Shown in pieces: positions 35,442-44,380 of a DNA stretch of 64,000 nucleotides (the first letter of the stretch is position 1; each line of letters opens with the position of its first letter). Source of the stretch: Maribacter sp. HTCC2170 (GTDB lineage Bacteria; Bacteroidota; Bacteroidia; Flavobacteriales; Flavobacteriaceae); the NCBI RefSeq assembly GCF_000153165.2, contig NC_014472.1:3096001-3160000 (forward strand), given 5' to 3'. The translations under genes and the position numbers were made by a program. The notes under the pieces are model-generated. The model did not search any database and was not told the DNA's origin. It saw only the letters and a list, made by a program, of their open reading frames with translations.

Positions 35442-36712
35442 TAAATAAGTTTGGCTAATTCTCGTGTGAGCTCTCTCCTACTATATTTATCGACACTTCT
35501 AGTGTCTATATTAAGTTTATTTTTTTGGTAAAGAGCGAACCACTTTAAAATTACGTCTTTTAATTCTTTTTCAGATGTGTAATTGAAGGTTGAACCTATG
35601 TTTGTTTCTAAAATAATCTCCTGGGCGTCCCATTTTTCAGGGCCAATTGCGAGGACTGGTCTTTTGGCCGACATGTATTCATACAGTTTTCCCGGGAGAA
35701 TGCCTTGTGTTTCAAAGGAATCAATTTCTACTAATAGAAGAATCTGTGATTCTCGCTGAAGTTTTACAGCCTCTTCATGAGAAACATAACCAATTAATTC
35801 CGTATTCTCTTTTAAACCGGAATTAAAAATACTTTGCAGTACATCTTCACTAACAACACCAGCCAATCGTAACTTAAAACTCTTTTTAAAATCACCGTTA
35901 CTTTGAATCAATTGTGCCAAAACTTTCCATAGCGAATCTGGATTTCTACCTGTGAGTAATGAGCCTATATGAGAAATTGTAAATTGTTTCGTGAGAGGTA
36001 ATTCATCCTGATACGCTGCGTCATATCCATTAGTAATAACTTCAATTGGTCGAGAAGTTATACCCTGAAACTCCTTTTTGGTAGTATTGCTGGTAACAAC
36101 GATACTATCTGCATTGTTAAGCACCATGTGCTCCAGCTTCTTATGTTTGTTTTGAGATTTGGCGGTAAGTTTCAGTTTTTTATGATACCCGATAGATGTC
36201 CAAGGGTCTCTAAAATCTGCCAACCATTTTATATTCTTATCCTGCTGTAATTGATTTCCGATTAAATGAACACTATGTGGTGGCCCCGTTGTAATTATTA
36301 TATCAACAGCTTCTTTCTCAATAACACTGTTTAAGAATTTTACGGAAGGCTTTACCCAATTTTTACGAGCATCGGGGATAAAAAAATTACCTCGAACCCA
36401 TAACATAGCCTTTTCTATAACAGATTGATCCTTACTTTTGATTATTCCGGAACTTATTCGCTTTGCGTCTTCTTTAGAGAACAAACTTGCAAATTTGTAA
36501 GGTTCCTTAATCGGGTGCTTATAAATAGCTATCCCTTCAGGTATTTCATCAACAAAGGTTTCGTCTAGAATCGGATAACTTGGGTTTTCAGGAATGTAAA
36601 CAACAGGAGTAATATTAAAGTGAGGAAGGTATTTTACAAATTTCAACCATCGCTGTACACCTGGCCCACCTGCCGGTGGCCAATAATACGTAATGATCAA
36701 TACCTTTTTCAT
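35441..36712 (-). CDS. Family 4-type glycosyltransferase
   Basis: A 423-residue GT-B fold transferase. The N-terminal KVLIITYYWPPAGGPGVQRW is a typical GT4 start (glycine-rich acceptor-side loop), TTGPPHSVHLIG near residue 140 and ADFRDPWT near residue 165 follow, and the donor-side C-terminal half holds the motif SAKRPVLAIGP...E (about 355-365). It overlaps yfhO-like by four bases and the flippase by one base. It probably builds part of a surface glycan together with the flippase. Confidence 0.86.
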   Translation of the reverse strand: MKKVLIITYYWPPAGGPGVQRWLKFVKYLPHFNITPVVYIPENPSYPILDETFVDEIPEGIAIYKHPIKEPYKFASLFSKEDAKRISSGIIKSKDQSVIEKAMLWVRGNFFIPDARKNWVKPSVKFLNSVIEKEAVDIIITTGPPHSVHLIGNQLQQDKNIKWLADFRDPWTSIGYHKKLKLTAKSQNKHKKLEHMVLNNADSIVVTSNTTKKEFQGITSRPIEVITNGYDAAYQDELPLTKQFTISHIGSLLTGRNPDSLWKVLAQLIQSNGDFKKSFKLRLAGVVSEDVLQSIFNSGLKENTELIGYVSHEEAVKLQRESQILLLVEIDSFETQGILPGKLYEYMSAKRPVLAIGPEKWDAQEIILETNIGSTFNYTSEKELKDVILKWFALYQKNKLNIDTRSVDKYSRRELTRELAKLI

Positions 36713-39147
36713 TCGTCATCCTCTTTTTTAGGAGTTGATTTTAAGGAAAACCCTAATCCGATTAAAACAATTAAGCCAAGAACTATTGAACTTGCTAATG
36801 TTATCTGGCTCCCTTTTTTTACAACTTCTGGCTCAAACTTGAACTCAATGGTATGGTCTCCCCCTGAAACTCTTAAGGCACGAAGTGCATAGTTCACTTT
36901 AAAATGATCCTTCAACTGTCCATCTATATATGCGTTCCATCCATTTTCATAATACATTTCAGAAAAGATCAACACCCCTGCGTTGGGGTTAGACGCTCTA
37001 TAAGTCAAATGGTTAGGTTTGTAATCCGTTAAACTAACAATCGCTAAAGAATCAGTATGAAAATTAAATCTATTGATATTGGTAAAACGAGCAGTATTTA
37101 CAACAGCTTCATTTTTGACGTCTAGACTATCCAATGCCCTAATTTCTTCATCAGCAGACTTGACTTCAACCAATCTATTAACAAACCACGCATTACCATT
37201 TGCGTTGGGATTCATTGATGGTGCACTTCTACCCTCTTCATCTCTTTGAATCACATACTTAACATTAAGCATGTTCAAAATCTCTATCTTACCCTTGTAA
37301 ATATAGAAATCGAATAAATCTTGTATTGCGCCGGGTTTGGCCGCATGATACCCCCCAATTGATTTATGATAGAATGAAGTACTGGCTCCATTAAGCCCTT
37401 CTTGAGGATCATAGACCCTATAAACACTTTCATCCTGCAATATTTGTTTAACTGAAGGAGTTTCTGGAAAAGGCTGTGTCATTTTGCGTTTAGAGACAAA
37501 ATTGTCTTTATTCACATAACGTCTATCCACACCAACCAAATCAACAACAATCAATACTCCCAAAACAAGGACAAGAACATTCTCCTTCAATTTTTCTTTT
37601 AAAAACAACCAAATAACCCCAGCAGACAACGCAACAAAAATCAAAGTCCTAAAAAGGTCATTTGTATAGACCGCCTTTCTATCCAACTGAATCAATGAAA
37701 GAATTTCATCACCGTAATATTGCTTTAATGTACCGTCTGAAAAGCTCTCGAAACTAAAAATACTTTTTAATAGAAGCAGAGCAATACCAGTGCCCAATAC
37801 CGTAAAAAAGGAAATCTTCAAGGCTTTTATTTTTTTGCTACTCTTCACCGAAGAGTCCACCAATACTTTTAAGGCCAAAATGGCCAAAATTGGGGCACAG
37901 AGCTCCAGAATTACTTGGATGGAAGAAACGGCCCTAAACTTATTGTAAAGTGGAAAATAGTCAATCATGAAATCTGTCAACAAATTGAAATTTTTACCCC
38001 AAGATAAAATGAGTGACATAATTACACCACCTAAAAGCCACCATTTAGCTCTACCCCGCACCAGTATCAATCCAAGAATAAAAAGGAAAAAGACAATGGC
38101 TCCTATATAGGCCGGTCCTGCGGTTCCGGGTTGATTACCCCAGTAAAGCGGCAAACTCCTAGAGAAGTCTAAAGCCTGACTTCGAGAAATGCCTTGATCA
38201 ATAAGAAAGTCATAAGTTTTGGAATTCTCTCCCAAATTTTCCCCGTTTGAGCCACCGAAAAGACGAGGCACAAATATGTTCAAAGATTCTACAACCCCGT
38301 AACTATATTGGGTAATATAGTCTTTACTCAATCCTTTTGTATCTGATTTTGTTGAACCATCAGGGTTAATGGTCAACTGTGATTTTCCTCGTGTGCTCCA
38401 ATCGGCATATTCCTTAGTGGCCATTAAACTTGTGGCATTGGCAGCAATGCCCAAAACCACTGCTACAATCAGCAACCCAACCGAGGTAAAGAAATTCTTT
38501 AACTTATTCTCACGGACGGCATATACCAAATAGACGATTCCCAATATTAATACCAAGAGCATAAAATAGTAGGTCATTTGATAATGATTAGCACCAACTT
38601 CTAATGCCATAGCAAGTGCCGACAGAACAAACCCCCAAAGATATTTACCCCTGAATGTCAAAACAATTCCCCCCAAAAGCATAGGCATATATGCTAAAGC
38701 ATGGGCCTTTGCATTATGACCAACACCTAAAATAATTATCAAATAGGTGGAAAAACCGAAAGCCAAAGCTCCAAGAGCGGCCAACCTATAATCTACTTTT
38801 AAGCAACAAAGTAGAATATAAAAACCAAGAAAATATATAAAAAGATAATCTGCAGGTCTTGGTAGAAAACGAATTAATCTGTCAAGTTTCTTAACATAAT
38901 CATGAGGGTAATAGGCACCGAGCTGGTATGTGGGCATACCTCCAAAAGCACTGTTCGTCCAATATGGCTCCTCGGCAGTTTTCTTGCGAAAGTTATTTTG
39001 TTCCTTCGCCATACCTGTATATTGGCGAATATCAGATTGTTCAATGACCTTACCTTGAAGTACCGGATTGAAGTAGGCCAAGGCAGTTATTATGAAAAGA
39101 ACAAGAACAAAAAAATGGGTGTAAAATGCTTTTAAACCTAACTTCAT
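36709..39147 (-). CDS. YfhO-family membrane protein
   Basis: An 812-residue protein with about 12 to 13 membrane segments in residues 1-550 and a C-terminal soluble/membrane part. The YfhO pattern is seen in the beginning (ALAYFNPVLQGKVIEQSDIRQYTGM, YWTNSAFGGMPTYQLG) and in the late EMYYENGWNAYIDGQ plus a membrane anchor. YfhO relatives are thought to transfer sugars from lipid donors (GT-C-like), but activity is unproven. Position with a flippase and GT4 supports glycan assembly. Confidence 0.86.
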   Translation of the reverse strand: MKLGLKAFYTHFFVLVLFIITALAYFNPVLQGKVIEQSDIRQYTGMAKEQNNFRKKTAEEPYWTNSAFGGMPTYQLGAYYPHDYVKKLDRLIRFLPRPADYLFIYFLGFYILLCCLKVDYRLAALGALAFGFSTYLIIILGVGHNAKAHALAYMPMLLGGIVLTFRGKYLWGFVLSALAMALEVGANHYQMTYYFMLLVLILGIVYLVYAVRENKLKNFFTSVGLLIVAVVLGIAANATSLMATKEYADWSTRGKSQLTINPDGSTKSDTKGLSKDYITQYSYGVVESLNIFVPRLFGGSNGENLGENSKTYDFLIDQGISRSQALDFSRSLPLYWGNQPGTAGPAYIGAIVFFLFILGLILVRGRAKWWLLGGVIMSLILSWGKNFNLLTDFMIDYFPLYNKFRAVSSIQVILELCAPILAILALKVLVDSSVKSSKKIKALKISFFTVLGTGIALLLLKSIFSFESFSDGTLKQYYGDEILSLIQLDRKAVYTNDLFRTLIFVALSAGVIWLFLKEKLKENVLVLVLGVLIVVDLVGVDRRYVNKDNFVSKRKMTQPFPETPSVKQILQDESVYRVYDPQEGLNGASTSFYHKSIGGYHAAKPGAIQDLFDFYIYKGKIEILNMLNVKYVIQRDEEGRSAPSMNPNANGNAWFVNRLVEVKSADEEIRALDSLDVKNEAVVNTARFTNINRFNFHTDSLAIVSLTDYKPNHLTYRASNPNAGVLIFSEMYYENGWNAYIDGQLKDHFKVNYALRALRVSGGDHTIEFKFEPEVVKKGSQITLASSIVLGLIVLIGLGFSLKSTPKKEDDE

Positions 39148-39181
39148 TGGTTTTTCTATGTGGTTGATTTTGCTAAAATAA

Positions 39182-39445
39182 TCAATCTAGTTCCTCAAAT
39201 TCTATGTATTCACCAACTTTTTTTGAAGGGTTATTTTGCTTGGTTGGTTTCTTATCAATAATTACATCTCCAATTTGTTCGTCATCAACATTTGGCTGGT
39301 TGGAAAATCCTCCAAAATTCTCCCGGAATCTTTCCTCGGTTTTCTTGGCGGCATAACTAAATATCTTAGGAGCAAACCACCTAGCTAAAATTTTTAGCAG
39401 ATAATATACCAATAGAATTATTAAAATCGTTTTAAGAAAAGCCAT
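39182..39445 (-). CDS. DUF4834-family small membrane protein
   Basis: An 87-residue protein with an N-terminal membrane helix (LKTILIILLVYYLLKIL), a short basic-aromatic stretch (WFAPKIFSYAAKK), and an acidic, polar C-terminus ending EYIEFEELD. This matches DUF4834 of Bacteroidota. Function unknown. A leftward -7-like box (TACTTTTG, read from 39476 to 39469) lies 24 bases upstream of the start. Confidence 0.82.
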   Translation of the reverse strand: MAFLKTILIILLVYYLLKILARWFAPKIFSYAAKKTEERFRENFGGFSNQPNVDDEQIGDVIIDKKPTKQNNPSKKVGEYIEFEELD

Positions 39446-39533
39446 ATTAATTTTTCAATAATTTATATCAAAAGTACAATTCTAACGTTGTAATAGAAGA
39501 GCAAAAGTCTTAAAATATTAATAAAATCAAACT

Positions 39534-40589
39534 ATGGGCGGTTATTTTGAATTGAAAAAAATTAAGCATTTTGCTTTAATAATACTCTTCGTAGTTCCTT
39601 TTTTAGGAGTATCCCAATATACCGATGTTATTAATTCAAATAGACCTGGATTATCTGTAAGCGCATATGCCATAGGTAAAAATGTACTACAATTGGAAAC
39701 AGGAATATTCTATGAACAACAAGATCATAGTGTATTGAATACACAGAGCAATATACTAGGTACCGATATTTCACTTCGATACGGCTTGTTGTTCGAGCAA
39801 CTTGAAATTAATTGGGAAGGCACTTTCCAAAACCATAATATAACATTCACAGATTTTGACACAAATGATTCATGGACTGATTTTTACAGAAATAGAATAG
39901 GACTTAAGTTCTTGATTTATGACCGTTACAAAGAAGATAAACCAAACCTATATAGCTGGAGAGCTAACAATGTATTTCAACTTAAGAACCTGATTCCATC
40001 AGTGTCTTTATACGCAGGGGCAAATTTTGTAATGGGTGATAATCCATATTATGTTGGTGACCCTACTGTTTCTCCCCGTGTAATGGTTGCCACGCAGAGT
40101 CGCGTTACTCCTAGATTTGTGTTTATTTCAAATTTGGCCTATGATCGCATTGGAAGCGATTTTCCTGAAATGAGTTATCTTATTTCTTTATCACATGCCT
40201 TTAGGAATCCTAAATGGAGTGTTTTTGTTGAAAACCAGGGGATAAAGAGTGATCGCTATTCTGATATACTTTTAAGGGGTGGTGTTGTCCATTTATTTGA
40301 TGAAAACCTTCAAGCAGACATTAATTTAGGCGCCAGCTTCAAGGATACGCCTTCTAGGATTTTTATCAGTGCAGGAGCATCTTATAGATTTGATTTCCAT
40401 AAGGATAAGCCAAAGGCTATAGAAGATCAGAATTCAGACCAAAATGGTGGTGAAATCAAGAAAAACACCATGAAAAAAAAGAAGAAAAGGAATAAAAGCA
40501 AAGGCTCCGGTGCTGAAGATATTGATTTAGGTCCGACAAAAAAACAACTTCGTAAGCTCAAAAAAGCACAAAAGAAAAATAATGGCTGA
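39534..40589 (+). CDS. Predicted outer-membrane transporter with basic C-terminal tail
   Basis: A 351-residue exported protein, signal peptide cleaved near residue 27 (GVSQ). Mature sequence starts with YTDVINSNRPGLSVSAYAIG and shows alternating beta strands through residue 300, resembling the MetA-type phenol-degradation transporter family of outer-membrane barrels. The last 45 residues are unusual: a Lys/Arg-rich tail (KKKKKRNKSK...KKQLRKLKKAQKKNNG) after the barrel. ATG 39534 gives a leading MGGYFEL; the Met codon of an alternative start is not close, so 39534 is kept. Confidence 0.74.
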   Translation: MGGYFELKKIKHFALIILFVVPFLGVSQYTDVINSNRPGLSVSAYAIGKNVLQLETGIFYEQQDHSVLNTQSNILGTDISLRYGLLFEQLEINWEGTFQNHNITFTDFDTNDSWTDFYRNRIGLKFLIYDRYKEDKPNLYSWRANNVFQLKNLIPSVSLYAGANFVMGDNPYYVGDPTVSPRVMVATQSRVTPRFVFISNLAYDRIGSDFPEMSYLISLSHAFRNPKWSVFVENQGIKSDRYSDILLRGGVVHLFDENLQADINLGASFKDTPSRIFISAGASYRFDFHKDKPKAIEDQNSDQNGGEIKKNTMKKKKKRNKSKGSGAEDIDLGPTKKQLRKLKKAQKKNNG

Positions 40590-40697
40590 ACAAGTCTTTT
40601 TGCTATTTTGTTCATATGAACCAAACTCTCAAATATTGGTTTAATGATTTCTTGTTTTTGATTAATATCGTTAATATTGACCTCACAAAACAAACGT

Positions 40698-41816
40698 ATG
40701 GTCACCCTTAAAGAAGCTACCTCCAAAGACGCTTTAATGAGCTTCGTCAAATTTCCCTTTTCACTCTATAAAGATTCTCCATATTGGGTGCCTCCTATTA
40801 TTAATGATGAACTTGATTCGTTTGACAAAACCAAGAACCCGGCTTTTGAAAACGCTGAAGCTAGGTTTTTTCTGGCCTACAAAGGTGATGTTATTGTTGG
40901 GAGAATAGTAGCAATTGTCAATTGGATAGAAATAAACCAGCAAAAACTAAAAAAAATGAGGTTTGGGTGGTTTGATTTTAATGATGATTATGAGGTTTCA
41001 GAGACATTATTGCAAAAAGTAGCGGAAATTGGTCAGCAACATAATTTGGAGTTTATGGAAGGGCCTGTTGGTTTTTCAAATTTGGATAAGGTAGGTGTTC
41101 TCATTGAAGGGTTTGATCAAATGGGAACTATGATCACTTGGTATAACCATCCCTACTACCAAAGTCATTTTGAACGATTGGGGTTTGTAAAGGAAAAGGA
41201 ATATATGGAAAACAGATTCCCTTTTTCAAATGCCAAACCAAAATTTTTCGCTAAAGCAAATGAACTGGTAAAAAGAAGATATGGGGTAAAAGCAGTTAAT
41301 TTTACCAAAACCAAAGATGTTTTGCCAATGGCAGATAAGATGTTTGATCTATTCAATGAATCTTATGCATCTTTATCCTCCTTTGTTCCTATCACAGAAG
41401 TACAAAAGGCTTATTTTAAAAAGAAATACATTAGTTTCATTAATCCCGAATACATTAAGTTTATTTTGGACAAAGATGATAAACTCATTGCTTTTGGCAT
41501 TGTAATGCCCTCTTTTTCTGAAGCGCTACAAAAAGCAAAAGGTAAATTGTTCCCATTCGGTATTTTTCATTTACTAAGGGCAAAAAAGAAAAGCAAGGAT
41601 GTAATCTTTTATCTAATTGGAGTGCACCCAGACTATCAAAACAAGGGTGTAACGGCAGTTATATTCAATGAATACCACAAAACTTTTTCAGCAAAGGGAA
41701 TTGTCAATTGTATTAGAACTCCCGAATTGGAAGATAATATTGCCATAAAACAAATCTGGAAACACTTTGATCCTGAGATTTATAAAAGACGAAGAACTTA
41801 TAAGAAAAACTTATAA
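40698..41816 (+). CDS. GNAT-fold acyltransferase-like protein
   Basis: A 372-residue cytoplasmic protein. The N-terminal part includes YKGDVIVGRIVAIVN, and the C-terminal part includes FYLIGVHPDYQNKGVTAVIFNEYHK, the acetyl-CoA-binding motif A of GNAT proteins, so the fold may occur twice. I prefer ATG 40698 (MVTLKEATS) over an upstream TTG at 40677, because TAATATTG at 40672-40679 looks like a promoter -7 box. The substrate is unknown. Confidence 0.8.
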   Translation: MVTLKEATSKDALMSFVKFPFSLYKDSPYWVPPIINDELDSFDKTKNPAFENAEARFFLAYKGDVIVGRIVAIVNWIEINQQKLKKMRFGWFDFNDDYEVSETLLQKVAEIGQQHNLEFMEGPVGFSNLDKVGVLIEGFDQMGTMITWYNHPYYQSHFERLGFVKEKEYMENRFPFSNAKPKFFAKANELVKRRYGVKAVNFTKTKDVLPMADKMFDLFNESYASLSSFVPITEVQKAYFKKKYISFINPEYIKFILDKDDKLIAFGIVMPSFSEALQKAKGKLFPFGIFHLLRAKKKSKDVIFYLIGVHPDYQNKGVTAVIFNEYHKTFSAKGIVNCIRTPELEDNIAIKQIWKHFDPEIYKRRRTYKKNL

Positions 41817-41862
41817 AAAATAAGCCCCAAAAATGTAATTACATTTTTGGGGCTTATTTTTT
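41815..41862. terminator. Bidirectional terminator, perfect 24-base palindrome
   Basis: The arms 41815-41838 and 41839-41862 are exact reverse complements, with core AAGCCCC/GGGGCTT and A/T flanks. It lies between the convergent GNAT-like and oxoamine synthase genes. Confidence 0.9.
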
Positions 41863-41875
41863 ATTATAATGAATT

Positions 41876-43135
41876 TCATTCTCCCATAGCCGCCGCAACT
41901 GCAGCAGATAACCTTTTATAAGTACCGTTTTCCAAACGTTCCCTTATTGAGGAAAAGGCTATTAACGTTTCTTCCACATCTTCCAAGGTATGTGTTGCCG
42001 TTGGGATTAAACGCAATAATATCAATCCTTTTGGAATAACAGGATATACTACGATAGAGCAGAAAATACCATGATTTTCCCGTAGATCTTTCACCAAAGC
42101 CATCGCCTCTGGAATACTACCATTCAAATACACAGGTGTAACACAACTAGTGGTCGTACCAATATCAAATCCTTTTTCCTTTAATCCTGATTGTAATGCA
42201 TTCACATTTTCCCAAAGTTTAGCTTTTAACTCTGGTCTAGTACGTAGCATATCCAAACGCTTCAATGCCCCCTTTACAAAAACCATTGGTAAAGATTTAG
42301 CGAACATCTGCGATCTTAGATTATATTTAAGGTAATCTATAATTTCTTGATCCGCAGCAACAAAGGCACCAATACCGGCCATTGATTTTGCGAAAGTAGC
42401 TAAATACACATCTATGTCATCTTGAACGTCTTGCTCCTCACCTGCTCCGGCTCCAGTTTTACCAAGAGTACCGAAACCATGGGCATCATCGACCAATAAT
42501 CTAAAATTGAATTTCTTCTTAAGGGCTACGATTTCTTTTAAAATTCCTTGTTCGCCACGCATCCCAAAAACCCCCTCGGAAATAACTAAAATACCTCCTC
42601 CTGTCTGTTCTGCCATTTTGGTGGCCCTTTCAAGATTTTTTTCTAAACTTTCAGGGTTATTATGTATAAAAGTAAATCGTTTACCCATGTGTAAACGAAC
42701 GCCATCAATAATACAGGCGTGACAGTCAACATCGTAGACAATTATGTCATCTTTTGTAACAAGTGCATCTATTACCGACATAAAGCCTTGGTATCCAAAA
42801 TTCAAAAGATATGAAGCTTCCTTTTGAGAAAATTCGGCTAATTCTTGCTCCAATTGCTCATGAAACTCGGTATGTCCGCTCATCATTCGTGCCCCCATAG
42901 GATAGGCGGCTCCATGCTCCATTGCGGCCTCACCATCTACTTTCTTTATTTCAGGCAAATTGGCTAGCCCCAAATAATCATTGATACTCCAGGTTATCAC
43001 ATCCCTTCCTTGAAACTTCATCCTATTTGATATAGGACCTTCCAATTTTGGGAAAACAAAATATCCTTCTGCCTGAGAAGCCCATTTTCCCAATGGACCT
43101 TTGTTCTCAATTATTCTTTCAAATAAATCTCTCAT
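41876..43135 (-). CDS. Alpha-oxoamine synthase (serine palmitoyltransferase/cysteate acyltransferase-like)
   Basis: A 419-residue PLP enzyme of the family that condenses an amino acid with an acyl thioester. SINDYLGLA, the substrate-binding AAYPMGARMMSGH, the PLP-contacting DDAHGFGTLG and the lysine motif TFAKSMAGIGAF are present. In this phylum such enzymes make sphingoid bases (from serine) or capnine (from cysteate). The neighbouring cysteine-synthase-like gene favours the latter. Start taken at ATG 43135, because the longer frame begins inside a TACTTTTG promoter box. The C-terminus KRLSAAVAAAMGE is unusually Ala-rich. Confidence 0.88.
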   Translation of the reverse strand: MRDLFERIIENKGPLGKWASQAEGYFVFPKLEGPISNRMKFQGRDVITWSINDYLGLANLPEIKKVDGEAAMEHGAAYPMGARMMSGHTEFHEQLEQELAEFSQKEASYLLNFGYQGFMSVIDALVTKDDIIVYDVDCHACIIDGVRLHMGKRFTFIHNNPESLEKNLERATKMAEQTGGGILVISEGVFGMRGEQGILKEIVALKKKFNFRLLVDDAHGFGTLGKTGAGAGEEQDVQDDIDVYLATFAKSMAGIGAFVAADQEIIDYLKYNLRSQMFAKSLPMVFVKGALKRLDMLRTRPELKAKLWENVNALQSGLKEKGFDIGTTTSCVTPVYLNGSIPEAMALVKDLRENHGIFCSIVVYPVIPKGLILLRLIPTATHTLEDVEETLIAFSSIRERLENGTYKRLSAAVAAAMGE

Positions 43136-43156
43136 TACACCTAGTTGGTTTGCCTG

Positions 43157-43164
43157 CAAAAGTA
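43157..43164 (-). promoter_or_regulatory. -7 promoter element of the oxoamine synthase gene
   Basis: Read leftward, TACTTTTG matches TAnnTTTG and ends 21 bases before ATG 43135. No good -33 box is placed. Confidence 0.42.
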
Positions 43165-43208
43165 TAGATTTTTAACTAGCATTCATAACTTTATTTATAC
43201 CCCAATAA

Positions 43209-43238
43209 AAAAGCAATAGTGGAATCACTATTGCTTTT
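43209..43238 (-). terminator. Terminator behind the cysteine-synthase-like gene
   Basis: A 13-base perfect stem (43209-43221 with 43226-43238) and GAAT-type loop; read leftward it ends in Ts. It separates this gene from the oxoamine synthase, so the two are probably transcribed apart. Confidence 0.82.
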
Positions 43239-43262
43239 GATATCTTCAAAATGGATTGAAAG

Positions 43263-44303
43263 TTATTTAATATACTGTACCTTTTGTGTTTCTTCCTTTG
43301 CCTCAGAAACAAGGAATCCTTGGTCTTCCATCCATTGATCACTATAAATCTTACTCATATAACGGGAACCATGATCCGGGAAAACAACTACAACATTGCT
43401 GTCTTTTTTAAATTTACCCAAAGCACTTAATTGTTTCACCGCCTGCATTGCTGCACCGCTAGTATACCCGGCAAATATTCCTTCTGTCCTTGCCAATTCT
43501 CTTGCAGAATGTGCACTCTCCTCATCACTTACCTTTATAAACTCATCAATAACATCAAAATTTGTGGCAGAAGGGATTAAATTTTTACCAAGCCCTTCTA
43601 TACGATAAGGATAAACTTCATTTGCATCGAACTTTCCCGTTTCATGGTACTTTTTCAATACTGACCCAAAAGCATCAACACCAATTATCTTGACATCAGG
43701 GTTCTGCTCTTTCAGATATTTAGCAATACCAGAAATTGTTCCACCTGTACCGCTACAAGCAACCAAATGAGTGATCTTTCCACCTGTCTGTTCCCAAATT
43801 TCTGGTCCCGTAGAAGTATAGTGTGCATCAATGTTCAATTCATTGAAATATTGGTTAATATAAACCGATCCTTTCGTCTCTTCATGCAAACGTTTGGCAA
43901 CCTCATAGTATGATCTTGGGTCCTCAGCACTTACGTGGGCAGGACATACATGTACCGTTGCCCCCATTGACCTCAACATATCAATCTTATCCTGTGATGA
44001 TTTTGAGCTTACTGCTAAAATGCATTTATAGCCTTTTATAATACTGACCATGGCAAGACTAAAACCAGTATTCCCAGAGGTTGTCTCTATTATAGTACTT
44101 TCCTTGGTCAATATTCCTTTCTTCTCTGCTTGATCAATAATATACGCCGCAATCCTATCTTTTGAAGAATGACCAGGATTAAAGGCTTCTACCTTGGCGT
44201 AAAAATTACCTTGAATATTTGCAGTTAGATTATTTAGTTTGATGAGAGGGGTGTTTCCTATTAAATCTAGGATACTATTGTAGGCATTTATCTTATTTTC
44301 CAT
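43263..44303 (-). CDS. Cysteine synthase/cystathionine beta-synthase-family PLP enzyme
   Basis: A 346-residue fold-type II PLP enzyme. The PLP lysine is in [13 protein letters not shown] (canonical family motif SVKDR), the phosphate-binding loop TSGNTG is intact, GTGGTI near residue 185 binds the cofactor phosphate, and [13 protein letters not shown] is the late substrate/serine-rich loop. It has no CBS regulatory domains. In line with its neighbour I consider cysteate synthase (from phosphoserine or cysteine-type substrates plus sulfite) as an alternative to ordinary cysteine synthesis; sequence alone cannot decide. Confidence 0.88.
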   Translation of the reverse strand: MENKINAYNSILDLIGNTPLIKLNNLTANIQGNFYAKVEAFNPGHSSKDRIAAYIIDQAEKKGILTKESTIIETTSGNTGFSLAMVSIIKGYKCILAVSSKSSQDKIDMLRSMGATVHVCPAHVSAEDPRSYYEVAKRLHEETKGSVYINQYFNELNIDAHYTSTGPEIWEQTGGKITHLVACSGTGGTISGIAKYLKEQNPDVKIIGVDAFGSVLKKYHETGKFDANEVYPYRIEGLGKNLIPSATNFDVIDEFIKVSDEESAHSARELARTEGIFAGYTSGAAMQAVKQLSALGKFKKDSNVVVVFPDHGSRYMSKIYSDQWMEDQGFLVSEAKEETQKVQYIK

Positions 44304-44380
44304 AAAGACAATCTAAGTTACGAACTTATACAATTTTGAAATTGTTAAAATTCCTCGACAAAATTACTATTTTTTTTGAA

